From Terrimonas sp. (GTDB lineage: Bacteria; Bacteroidota; Bacteroidia; Chitinophagales; Chitinophagaceae), in NCBI GenBank assembly GCA_016125075.1, contig WGMO01000016.1:1-48675 (forward strand): a stretch of DNA of 48,675 nt. Direction: 5' to 3'. This document shows, one piece after another, positions 9,350 to 17,046 of the stretch. The notes under the pieces were generated by a model, which saw only the letters and a list, made by a program, of their open reading frames with translations, was not told the DNA's origin and searched no databases. How positions within the stretch are numbered: position 1 is the first letter of the stretch; each line of letters begins with the position of its first letter. A program made the translations under genes and the position numbers.

Positions 9350-10660
9350 TCAGAGTTTGATGATATCGGTGTCGGTTACAAAATTCAGTGTTGCTGCGGC
9401 ATTACGCTGATCCCTGATCATTTGGATCCGGCGGATTTGATTATCTTTCCAGGCTGTAAAAAAATCGATAAATGCTATCAGGCTGACCTGTCTTTGCCGA
9501 TAACTCTCGGTCATATTCAATAGTATCCTGTCAAAATCACTCCTGTTCTTATCATCATCATCATCAATAATATCAGAGAGTTTTTGCAGTTTGAGCCAGG
9601 CCGTCTCCACCTCATTCCTGACCATTGATTCAGTTTCCTGCGTTTTGGCTGCCGCCTGTTTAATGGAGTAATCGGCAGCATTGATATTTCCCTTATTCTT
9701 ATTGAACATAGGAATAGGGAAAGAAAGGGATACGCCATAGTATTTCGGCACATAACTATTGGACCGGTCATATTCAATACCGGCAGTAATATCCGGCACG
9801 GCTACTGCTTTTTGGTAAAGAAGGTTATGTTGCTGGTAAAGCTGGTTATTTCTCGCCAATGCCAAATCCGGTCGTTCCAGCAAGGCTGAGTCCTGCAACA
9901 TGACAAAGGCCAGGCGCTGGAGGTCTGTTTTGGGAATTGCCATTAAAGAATCCGTAATTACCCAATTTGAGTCCGGCAATTGCAAAAGGACCCGTAAATC
10001 TTTTTCCAGGTCTTCCTGCTCGAGGAGATTTTCGTTACGATCCTGTTGCAAAGCATATAAAAGACCTTTCATCCTGATATTTTCCATTTCAGATATATCT
10101 CCCTCTTTAAACATTGCTTCCATACCCGTTACCAACCGCTGCAGTAATGCCATTTCCCTGGCATAAACCTTCTCTGTTTGCTGTAAACCCTGCAGGGTAT
10201 TGATATCCGTAATTAAAATCAATTTCAGATTACGCAGTTCTTCAGCAAACTGGTTTTCGGATGAAACAATATTATCCTCAGCCATTCTGACCAGCCTATT
10301 ACGTTTGCCTGCTGTTCTGATCAGTTGTTGTAATTGCAGGTAAATCTGGCCAAAATAATTACCGTTTTCATATTTATGGCGGAAAAATTTACCATCGTAA
10401 ATATTCTGATCGGTATTGATCACCGGGTTATCCCAGTAAGTGGCCTGCAACTTTATGGCCTTATTAATGTCGATATCATAATGAGAAGCGATTAAAGTCA
10501 GGTTATTAGCCAGAAAGGTTTTCTCAGCATCCTGCAGCGAAAGCAATACGGTATCCCCTGCCGGGTTTTGTGCCAACAAGGATGCCCCCGGGTAACCTGC
10601 TAAAAAAAACGAAAGGGAAATGCCTAGAATAAAAAAATGATTCCTGGTACCCGACACCAT
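9350..10660 (-). CDS. TolC-family outer membrane efflux channel (CzcC-like)
   Basis: 436 residues, first gene of the efflux operon. A signal peptide (hydrophobic FFILGISLSFFLAG) is followed by the two repeated long-helix halves of the TolC fold, including LSLQDAEKTFLANNLTLIASHYD, QLQQLIRTAGKRNRLV and SYRQRQVSLIAFIDFFTAW. It forms the outer-membrane exit duct. A run of five GAT codons (9551-9565) gives a DDDDDK loop late in the protein. The ATG at 10660 lies about 18 nt after the transcription start predicted from the promoter at 10685-10750. Confidence 0.9.
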   Translation of the reverse strand: MVSGTRNHFFILGISLSFFLAGYPGASLLAQNPAGDTVLLSLQDAEKTFLANNLTLIASHYDIDINKAIKLQATYWDNPVINTDQNIYDGKFFRHKYENGNYFGQIYLQLQQLIRTAGKRNRLVRMAEDNIVSSENQFAEELRNLKLILITDINTLQGLQQTEKVYAREMALLQRLVTGMEAMFKEGDISEMENIRMKGLLYALQQDRNENLLEQEDLEKDLRVLLQLPDSNWVITDSLMAIPKTDLQRLAFVMLQDSALLERPDLALARNNQLYQQHNLLYQKAVAVPDITAGIEYDRSNSYVPKYYGVSLSFPIPMFNKNKGNINAADYSIKQAAAKTQETESMVRNEVETAWLKLQKLSDIIDDDDDKNRSDFDRILLNMTESYRQRQVSLIAFIDFFTAWKDNQIRRIQMIRDQRNAAATLNFVTDTDIIKL

Positions 10661-10684
10661 ATAATGTTATGTATTTTAACGGAG

Positions 10685-10750
10685 CAAATGTCATTTGCAA
10701 AGACCAAATCCCATATAAAAGTCGTTGGAAAGGCGAAATCGCTCGGCCAA
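10685..10750 (-). promoter_or_regulatory. Efflux operon promoter with 21-bp-spaced direct repeats
   Basis: Plus-strand copies TCGTTGGA (10722-10729) and TCGGCCAA (10743-10750) are exactly 21 bp apart. On the minus strand they lie upstream of GACATTTG (10685-10692), a 7/8 match to the -7 consensus TAnnTTTG, with 29 bp between the proximal repeat and the -7. Five other promoters in the window share this layout. These two copies are among the weaker matches. The -7 element also falls inside the palindrome GCAAATGTCATTTGC (10684-10698), a possible second operator. Confidence 0.5.
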
Positions 10751-10771
10751 AATTGGGTTTTACGATATCCA

Positions 10772-11752
10772 TCATAGCAGCCCTAAAATCTTTTTACGGA
10801 AACTATGAAATCGAAGTCCGGCAGTAAGGGAAACATTGAAGCTACCCGATTGAAGGAATGCTTTATGAAAATAGCTGCTGGTATTATCATAAATGCTATT
10901 CAGGTAAAAGAAGTAATTAGCACCATTGTATCCCCCATTCAACCTGAATTGAAAGCCACTTAGCGGATAGAGCTGGCGATTTTGATTGTTCATTTCCTTT
11001 AAAACCCCAGCTTCCAGAAAAGCGATAGGATTAATGCTCCATTTACCTTTTTGAAAAACAAAATTATAACTGTACCCGTAACGGAGGGCCATAGAAACCC
11101 AGGAGGGCTGCCTGACTATAAAATTATATGAAAGGCTGTCCGGCAATGAGATATTATTGCCAAGCTTTGTTTTAAACTGCTGGTATCCGGGTGTTAGCAT
11201 GACCACAGAGCTTCCAGCACTCTTCAACTGTCTTTCACTGTAATACATAGAAGAGAGGTAGGAATAATGGCTATGATCGAAAAAATAATAAATATTTGAA
11301 TTGACACCGGTATAGCGGACCCCGGGAAAAGTTTCAAAAAAACTATCCTTAGACCGATCCTTTACCAAAAGCCCCCTGAACTGTGAAAAATTCAATTCAA
11401 ATCCCCAACTTCGCCAAAAATGGTAAGACTGCAACTGAATAGATTTAATATTCTTGTCTTTTTTATCAATATTGGTTCCCGGCAAATTTGGGCTTACTAA
11501 TAACGAAAACCATTTATAATTTAGATTCAATCCCGCATAAGCACTGGTGTTTCCCAATAACTCATATTGAGTTTTCCGATAGGAATGTGCTGTGACGGCA
11601 AAATTATTTTGATAAAACCCCGTGAACACCTGTATGTTATCATCCCTGTCAAATAACTGCAGATAAGAGCTGTCAATTTTAGCCTGGGAAAGAACCTCAA
11701 AATGACCTGAGATCATCAGCAGTAGTAGTGTAAACCATTTGCAACGCAGCAT
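10772..11752 (-). CDS. Outer-membrane beta-barrel protein, DUF4421-like
   Basis: 326 residues with a signal peptide (WFTLLLLMISG, cleavage near LSQA). The rest alternates aromatic and polar residues in short amphipathic strands (GLNLNYKWFSLLVSPNLPG, SMALRYGYSYNFVFQKGKW, LTAGLRFHSFRKK), typical of an outer-membrane barrel. It resembles the DUF4421 family of Bacteroidota, though I could not search for it. I chose the ATG at 11752; a TTG one codon upstream is also in frame. It starts 3 bp after the stop of the AcvB/VirJ-like gene, so it is probably translationally coupled and part of the mprF operon. Function unknown; a lipid or envelope role is only suggested by its neighbours. Confidence 0.7.
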   Translation of the reverse strand: MLRCKWFTLLLLMISGHFEVLSQAKIDSSYLQLFDRDDNIQVFTGFYQNNFAVTAHSYRKTQYELLGNTSAYAGLNLNYKWFSLLVSPNLPGTNIDKKDKNIKSIQLQSYHFWRSWGFELNFSQFRGLLVKDRSKDSFFETFPGVRYTGVNSNIYYFFDHSHYSYLSSMYYSERQLKSAGSSVVMLTPGYQQFKTKLGNNISLPDSLSYNFIVRQPSWVSMALRYGYSYNFVFQKGKWSINPIAFLEAGVLKEMNNQNRQLYPLSGFQFRLNGGYNGANYFFYLNSIYDNTSSYFHKAFLQSGSFNVSLTAGLRFHSFRKKILGLL

Positions 11753-11755
11753 CAA

Positions 11756-12424
11756 TCAAATATGTTTTAAGATGATATTTTTCACCTGTTCCGTATCACC
11801 GTCAAAATGATGCCCTCCCGGCAGAACCTCATGCGTATATCTTTTCAGCCTGATACTGACAAATGGAAAATTCATTTCATCACTGCCGGTAATGATCACC
11901 AGAGGGAAATCACCCATTGCATTGATGGCACTTACAACATCCATGTCTCTTTTTTTATGCCCGCCCAAAATATCAGACCAATGAATTTCAAAGTCGGTGC
12001 TTTCAGAGGGCGCCATCAGGCAGGCTGTTTGCAGCTCTTTTTTTAATGGCTCATCCAATAAATTAACAATAAAAGGCAACACGTCGGCCCCGAAAGAATA
12101 CCCGATAAATAGCCAATGCGGGTTGGATCTTCCTTGTAATTGGGTCTTAAGATAGGCCGATAATTCAGCGGTAGCAATGGCCGGACTCTTCTTGTTCCAA
12201 AAATAGGACCTGGCATTTAAGGCTACCACATCATAGCCCGCCTGATGCAAGGTCTTACATAGTTCAGTTGAAAAATTATTAAATCCCCCATCCCCGGTAA
12301 TATAGAAAATAAGGGGGTTATCGGTATACCCATTCAGCCATTCCTTTACAGGCAAGTCAGTATTGGCCGCCTGTAATTGAAAAAAAACAGAAAAAACAAG
12401 AAATATCAAAAAGCATTTTCTCAT
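11756..12424 (-). CDS. AcvB/VirJ-like periplasmic alpha/beta hydrolase
   Basis: 222 residues with a signal peptide (FLIFLVFSVFFQLQA), so it is predicted to be periplasmic. The VirJ-family start YITGDGGFNNFSTEL is followed by the nucleophile elbow GYSFGAD (Ser110), an acid loop IITGSDEMNF and a terminal HHFDGD. In Agrobacterium, AcvB of this family hydrolyses lysyl-phosphatidylglycerol made by LpiA, an MprF homologue. Here the gene starts 7 bp after the stop of an mprF homologue in the same direction, so I infer the same make-and-remove pairing. The actual lipid substrate in this organism is unknown. Confidence 0.85.
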   Translation of the reverse strand: MRKCFLIFLVFSVFFQLQAANTDLPVKEWLNGYTDNPLIFYITGDGGFNNFSTELCKTLHQAGYDVVALNARSYFWNKKSPAIATAELSAYLKTQLQGRSNPHWLFIGYSFGADVLPFIVNLLDEPLKKELQTACLMAPSESTDFEIHWSDILGGHKKRDMDVVSAINAMGDFPLVIITGSDEMNFPFVSIRLKRYTHEVLPGGHHFDGDTEQVKNIILKHI

Positions 12425-12431
12425 GATGCGT

Positions 12432-15014
12432 TCAGGGTTTCATAACTTTTTGCAATGCTGCCGGTAATTGTACAAGGTCGAAATCATTCGAATACACGAT
12501 ATATTTATTCTGCCAGACAGAGGCATATTTTTCTTTAAAGCTTCGAAGAGTCTGGAAGTGACGGAAACGCTTCATTTTTTCTGCTGCAAATTTCACCACC
12601 TGTTCGGCGGGGCTCTGGGGTTGTATATTACCGGTCATGGGCACTAATCCAAGGTTGATATACTGTAGCCCTTTTTCCCGGGCATATTCGACCAGTTTCA
12701 CCACAAGCGCATCCATACAGCCTCCCGGGGCATCCGATTTCTTTCGTATCAGATCGTAGGTACATTCCATAGGACTGAAATCGGGTATAATATTCAGAAA
12801 GGCCACTATTTCACCCAGGGCATCTTTAACCACAATGATATCCTGCCCCCTGATTTCCGAAGGCTCAAACATGCCCTGGGAGAATACCTGTTCCTTTTTT
12901 GCGAAAGCCCGGAGCCATTCATCTGATATCGTTTGCAGGCTTTGGAGCAGGAGATCGTCATGCGGAGCAGTCAAAATTGCAGTTGCAAAGCCTTTTTTCT
13001 GCAAACTGTTAAGACCATTGCGCAGGGATTTCTTATCCTTCCCCTCTAATGAGAAATCTGATACCTGCAGGATGGCCTCCTGGCCGATGAATATTTTTTG
13101 TTTCCGAACCTGGTTAAACCAGGGAATACTGTTCTCATCCACCCTGTAAAATGCCAGTTTCAGGCCCATTTTGCGGCAATGATTGTCAAATTCGCGGATC
13201 ACACCCACCTTATTTTCTTCGGCACAAACCGGCTCTTCCAGGACAATGGCAAATCCATTGGCAATACGGTACGCCATAAAGGCATCATACCGGTCCGAAA
13301 AAAATAAAAGCTTGTCCTTATAGGTTTTGAAATAATCCACTGCAGAATTGCCGTATTGTGATAACAGGTATTTAGCCCTTTCCTGAAAGGAAGCGTCATT
13401 CCCATAACTGGACAAGTAGGGCCTGATCAATGTAAACAGGGCAAAACCCCAGGTTCCGAAACCCAGGGCCCGTATCAAGCGTATGTATTCTTGTCCAAAA
13501 CGAGTGACAGGGTGCAGGGTGTTATCAGCAGACAATAAAAAGATCTTTGCCGAATAGACCAGAGATTCCTGCCAGCTAAAATCAATCCCAAAATGTTTTT
13601 TATCGATAAAATAAAATCCAATGAAACCAAATATACAAACGGCAATAAATACGGTCACTACCGATATCAGACCCAATCGCATCCATTTCAGGCTACTCCT
13701 GACCCTGTATTGGCTGGCGCTAAACACTAACAAAATAAGAATACAGGTTGCAAATATGGCTTCTTCATAATCAAGGGCCTTTGTTAAATTACCTATCAAA
13801 GAAATAACACAGAAAATGATTGCCAGCCACCAGGCACTTCGATACCCTTTGATCAGAAAGGCGGATGCAACCAATAAAGCGAGTCCGATAAATAACACCA
13901 ATAAGTTGGAAGCATGGATCGCTTCCTGCGGAATAAACTGACGGGTTAAGCGTAAACGATCGGCTAATGGTGGCGTAACCACAGAAATGATATTAATAAG
14001 ACCCAGCATGAAGATCAGCACTGCCGGGGCAATCCGGACAAACAACTGCTTCCCTTTTAATGCAAAAGAAATAAAACCTAGCGCCAGGGGCAACCAGAAT
14101 TCAAACAAACGATACAACACGGTAATCGAAATTGCCTCAAGCGAAGAATACCCAAATAATTCCAAAATATAGACCAGTGATAACTCTACTGCTCCCAGTC
14201 CCCGCATGAATGGTGAAATAACCATCAATAACACAGCGACCACATACCCAACAGCCGAGGCTTCAAAAGAGGGATGCACCCCCATTGCCAGCATCGCGAT
14301 ATAAATATGAAGGATCCCTGTGCATTCCACGCCGACTGAATACCCAATGACCCCTGCATACGATTTACTGTTCACATTTGCGGCAAAGAGTTCATCGATG
14401 GATGGCATCAGTTTCGGGAATATCTTTTCAACAAGGAGATAGGCCTTCCCCTTCTTTTTCAACGAACGGCTTATCAACACAAGGAAAAAAATGATAGCCA
14501 GAATGACCAACAAACCCCACCAGGCATTTTTAAAACTGTTTGTGCCTGTAAGGGAATAAGTGATGACAGGAAGGCCCACAATGAAAATAGTCAGCAATCC
14601 GGCAAATGCGAACAACCCGCTGGCCTGGTGGGATTGCATCCTGTTCAAACCTTCTTTTCTAAGCTTTGAAGGTGTATATGCCAAAGCACTGACTCCCCCT
14701 GCTGGAAGAAAAACACTCAGGAAATTCCTTTTCAAAAACATTTCTGCGGCATGTAAAAACTTCAAAGACGCACCAATTGACTTGAAACTCAGGACATACA
14801 TGCCAGTCTGAAAAAAAATATAAATAGCGGTTACACATAGCCCTGTTAACAACCAAAATGAATTTGCCCGTTCCAGCTGGGGAACAATAAGGCCTAATTC
14901 CCTTCTCTCACTCCTGAAAAAAACATAGGCCAGTAACAGCATCAGCAATGCGATTACTTCTTTCCAGTAGGTTTTAGATAAATTAAGCGTATGCCTGCCT
15001 ATTTTTTTTAGCAT
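12432..15014 (-). CDS. mprF: MprF-like bifunctional aminoacyl-phospholipid synthase/flippase
   Basis: 860 residues, the expected length for full MprF. The N-terminal half (about 1-510) is polytopic: an LPG-synthase transmembrane flippase module (with FLPAGGVSALAYTPSKLRKEG) and additional helices. The C-terminal part from about 540 is a DUF2156 GNAT-type synthase domain, with YGNSAVDYFKTYKDKLLFF, GQEAILQVSDFSLEGKDKKS and DAPGGCMDALVVKLVEYA. The family moves lysine or another amino acid from aminoacyl-tRNA to a phospholipid and flips the product outward, lowering surface negative charge and sensitivity to cationic peptides. It is first in an operon with the AcvB/VirJ-like hydrolase and a beta-barrel protein. 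The family is clear; the amino acid and acceptor lipid are not. Confidence 0.9.
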   Translation of the reverse strand: MLKKIGRHTLNLSKTYWKEVIALLMLLLAYVFFRSERRELGLIVPQLERANSFWLLTGLCVTAIYIFFQTGMYVLSFKSIGASLKFLHAAEMFLKRNFLSVFLPAGGVSALAYTPSKLRKEGLNRMQSHQASGLFAFAGLLTIFIVGLPVITYSLTGTNSFKNAWWGLLVILAIIFFLVLISRSLKKKGKAYLLVEKIFPKLMPSIDELFAANVNSKSYAGVIGYSVGVECTGILHIYIAMLAMGVHPSFEASAVGYVVAVLLMVISPFMRGLGAVELSLVYILELFGYSSLEAISITVLYRLFEFWLPLALGFISFALKGKQLFVRIAPAVLIFMLGLINIISVVTPPLADRLRLTRQFIPQEAIHASNLLVLFIGLALLVASAFLIKGYRSAWWLAIIFCVISLIGNLTKALDYEEAIFATCILILLVFSASQYRVRSSLKWMRLGLISVVTVFIAVCIFGFIGFYFIDKKHFGIDFSWQESLVYSAKIFLLSADNTLHPVTRFGQEYIRLIRALGFGTWGFALFTLIRPYLSSYGNDASFQERAKYLLSQYGNSAVDYFKTYKDKLLFFSDRYDAFMAYRIANGFAIVLEEPVCAEENKVGVIREFDNHCRKMGLKLAFYRVDENSIPWFNQVRKQKIFIGQEAILQVSDFSLEGKDKKSLRNGLNSLQKKGFATAILTAPHDDLLLQSLQTISDEWLRAFAKKEQVFSQGMFEPSEIRGQDIIVVKDALGEIVAFLNIIPDFSPMECTYDLIRKKSDAPGGCMDALVVKLVEYAREKGLQYINLGLVPMTGNIQPQSPAEQVVKFAAEKMKRFRHFQTLRSFKEKYASVWQNKYIVYSNDFDLVQLPAALQKVMKP

Positions 15015-15037
15015 ATTGAATTACCCAATAAAATTAC

Positions 15038-15066
15038 AAAAAAGAGGCTCCGGTCATTAGAGCCTC
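15038..15066 (-). terminator. Rho-independent terminator after the KKDG-repeat gene
   Basis: On the minus strand GAGGCTC (15066-15060) pairs with GAGCCTC (15050-15044) across a 9-nt loop and is followed by a run of six T. It lies 26 bp past the stop of the 15093-15491 gene and 24 bp before the mprF start, so it separates the two units. Confidence 0.8.
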
Positions 15067-15092
15067 TATCACAGTTTCCATGGGCCTCAATT

Positions 15093-15491
15093 CTACTTGT
15101 TTTTCTTGTTCTCCTTATAACGTTTATCTGGGGTGCCGTCTTTTTTTAATGGCGTCTCCGGCTTTTTCTTATTGACGGCATATCGCATGTCCGGCTTACC
15201 ATCTTTTTTTAGTGTTGTTGCCTTCGCCGTTGAAGGTTGAACAGATTTACTGGCCTTTTTTTTCTTCATATCTGCCATAGCGACTTCCTTTTTGGCAGAT
15301 TCTTTTTTCAGACTTTCTTGTTTTTCCTCTTTGGCGACCATTGTTGCTGAAGACTTTTTCGCTTTTACTTCCTTTTTAACAGGAGCCTTTACAATGGCCC
15401 TGGATGGTGCTTTGCTGGGTGTGACAGCTTGTGCCATTGAAACCATGCTGAAACTTGCTACGGCAAGCAGGAATAATAATAATCGTTTCAT
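15093..15491 (-). CDS. Small secreted Lys/Ala-rich protein with C-terminal KKDG-PD-RY repeats
   Basis: 132 residues from the ATG at 15491, chosen because a normal signal peptide follows directly (MKRLLLFLLAVASFSMVSMAQA); an upstream in-frame Met at 15542 would overlap the predicted promoter. The mature protein is extremely basic, low in complexity and probably disordered, with alternating Lys/Ala/Glu stretches. It ends in two copies of a motif, LKKDGKPDMRYAVNKKK and LKKDGTPDKRYKENKK. Similar DGTPD-RYK tails occur in uncharacterised Bacteroidota secreted proteins as I recall. Function unknown. It has its own promoter (15522-15587) and terminator. Confidence 0.72.
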   Translation of the reverse strand: MKRLLLFLLAVASFSMVSMAQAVTPSKAPSRAIVKAPVKKEVKAKKSSATMVAKEEKQESLKKESAKKEVAMADMKKKKASKSVQPSTAKATTLKKDGKPDMRYAVNKKKPETPLKKDGTPDKRYKENKKNK

Positions 15492-15521
15492 AAAAAAATT
15501 TTTATAGGTGATAATGCACTG

Positions 15522-15587
15522 TAAACTTACATCCGTGTACACTGAAACAATCTGGCATTCGGCGAAAAGGCAATTGCAGTCGGCGAA
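15522..15587 (-). promoter_or_regulatory. Promoter of the KKDG-repeat gene with 21-bp-spaced direct repeats
   Basis: Identical plus-strand copies TCGGCGAA at 15559-15566 and 15580-15587 are 21 bp apart. On the minus strand, 7 bp after the proximal copy comes ATTG (-33-like), then 18 bp, then TAAGTTTA (15522-15529), a 7/8 match to TAnnTTTG. The gap from proximal repeat to -7 is 29 bp. Transcription would start near 15515, giving a leader of about 24 nt before the ATG at 15491. Confidence 0.6.
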
Positions 15588-15638
15588 CCATTAGCCCGGC
15601 CTGAAATTTTTCAGGAACTTTGATTCGAAAAATAAGGT

Positions 15639-16277
15639 ATGCTACTACTGAAAACCATGAGCATCATTTTGCTGCAGTTGGCGGTTTTGAAATCATCCTG
15701 CCAGGAAAAAAAGCCACCGCTCCAGGTCGGGCTATCTCTACAGGATCTCCTGACTACTCATGGCAATCAATTTAAAGGTGCAAGTTTTCTGTTCAGCAAA
15801 TCGTTCACGCCCAAATTGATCATGGGATTGGGTGCAGAATTTTCCTATGCGCCCTACCATGAAGACAATGGTTGGGATCTTAGCAGGGTCCATTTTTTCC
15901 CATTCTTTGCAGATGAACAGTTTCATATCCTGCCCGGCAGGAAACTTAATCCAATATTTCATCTTTCGGAAGGCATTTCCCTGGCCGATTATTTTAAGAA
16001 ACCGCAGGGTGAGCAGGCCGGTTTTCAAAAGGTCAGGGAACAGGGTTTTTATGCATATGCCGGCACCGGGCTGGGCTGGAAGGTTTCGAAAGGAATAACT
16101 TTTCTGGCTGAAACAGGGATCAAGGGTTTTCATATTTCGATGAATTCCCTGGATGTTAATCCGCATGGGGTCAATGGTCGACTGGGCATTCTGTTTACAT
16201 CATCCCCCCGTGGCAAATCCCTCAAATACAGTCATTCCCCCATCAATAAAAATACTGGCCCCGGTCACGTAATCTGA
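15639..16277 (+). CDS. Small secreted beta-barrel-like protein of unknown function
   Basis: 212 residues. A hydrophobic N-terminus (MSIILLQLAVLKSSC) could be a signal peptide, and the Cys in KSSCQEK may be a lipid attachment site. Strand-like segments follow (MGLGAEFSYAPY, YAYAGTGLGWKV, FLAETGIKGFHI) and the last, GRLGILF, ends at about base 16196, where a barrel would normally stop. The reading frame instead runs 26 codons further, antisense over the end of the convergent SDR gene, giving a polar tail unlike the rest. An ATG at 15657 is an alternative start. The plus-strand promoter is unclear. Confidence 0.62.
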   Translation: MLLLKTMSIILLQLAVLKSSCQEKKPPLQVGLSLQDLLTTHGNQFKGASFLFSKSFTPKLIMGLGAEFSYAPYHEDNGWDLSRVHFFPFFADEQFHILPGRKLNPIFHLSEGISLADYFKKPQGEQAGFQKVREQGFYAYAGTGLGWKVSKGITFLAETGIKGFHISMNSLDVNPHGVNGRLGILFTSSPRGKSLKYSHSPINKNTGPGHVI

Positions 16278-17009
16278 AAAATCAGAAGCCAGGAAAACAG
16301 CAAGATTCCCAATATCGGTGGGCTGCCCGATGCGGTTATAGGGGATCAGATTCATGAGATTGTTCAGCGCCTGTGGTGTTTCCCAGGCTGACTTATTGAT
16401 GGGTGTTTGGATAGCCCCGGGACAAATACTGTTCACCCTTATCTTCCGATCGCCATACTCCTGGGCAAGGGTCTGCATCAGCATCCGGATGGCGCCTTTG
16501 GAAGCAGCGTAATTGGCATGACCAGCCCAGGGAATCATTTCATGGACACTGCTCATATGAATGATCTTACCACAGGCCACTGACCTTTCAGGTACAATAC
16601 CCCTGCGCAAAAACTCCCTGATCGCTTCGCGGGCACACAAAAACTGCCCTGTAAGGTTTACATCTATTACGAACTGCCATTGATCGAGGGTCATATCATG
16701 AAAAGGGGCATCCCTTTGCAAACCGGCATTATTCACCAGTATATCGAGGGTACCATATGACTCCACAACCTCCTTAAACATATGTATAACCTGGTCTTCT
16801 TTACTGACATCACAGGAACAAATCATACCCTCACCCCCTCCATCATGGATATCCTTTAATACAGACAGTGCAGATTCCTTTGCGGCTTCATTGGGATAAT
16901 TAATCACTACCCTGGCTCCGGCAGCAGCCATCGCCCTGGCCACCCCGGCTCCGATTCCACTGCTGGCACCGGTTACCAGGGCAACTTGTTTCGCTAAATT
17001 GATGTTCAT
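16200..17009 (-). CDS. SDR-family oxidoreductase, glucose 1-dehydrogenase-like
   Basis: 269 residues, classical short-chain dehydrogenase. It has the NAD(P)-binding TGASSGIG (13-20), the structural LVNNAGLQ, and the catalytic set in MSSVHEMIPW and YAASK. Several stretches match the Bacillus glucose 1-dehydrogenase pattern closely (SSVHE-IPW, GAI-TPIN, DGGMT), so oxidation of beta-D-glucose to gluconolactone with NAD(P)+ is the best guess; another sugar or alcohol is possible. It is cytoplasmic. It lies 37 bp after the convergent-domain fusion gene in the same direction, so the two may be cotranscribed. Its last 78 bp overlap the convergent barrel-protein frame. Confidence 0.85.
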   Translation of the reverse strand: MNINLAKQVALVTGASSGIGAGVARAMAAAGARVVINYPNEAAKESALSVLKDIHDGGGEGMICSCDVSKEDQVIHMFKEVVESYGTLDILVNNAGLQRDAPFHDMTLDQWQFVIDVNLTGQFLCAREAIREFLRRGIVPERSVACGKIIHMSSVHEMIPWAGHANYAASKGAIRMLMQTLAQEYGDRKIRVNSICPGAIQTPINKSAWETPQALNNLMNLIPYNRIGQPTDIGNLAVFLASDFSDYVTGASIFIDGGMTVFEGFATGG

Positions 17010-17046
17010 GGTTTGAGATTTTTATGCGCACAAAAAATAATTTTTC

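Noticed and set aside
10524-10775. 83-codon minus-strand frame covering the efflux promoter
   Set aside because: Overlaps the TolC-like start in another frame and covers promoter elements; no signal or family.
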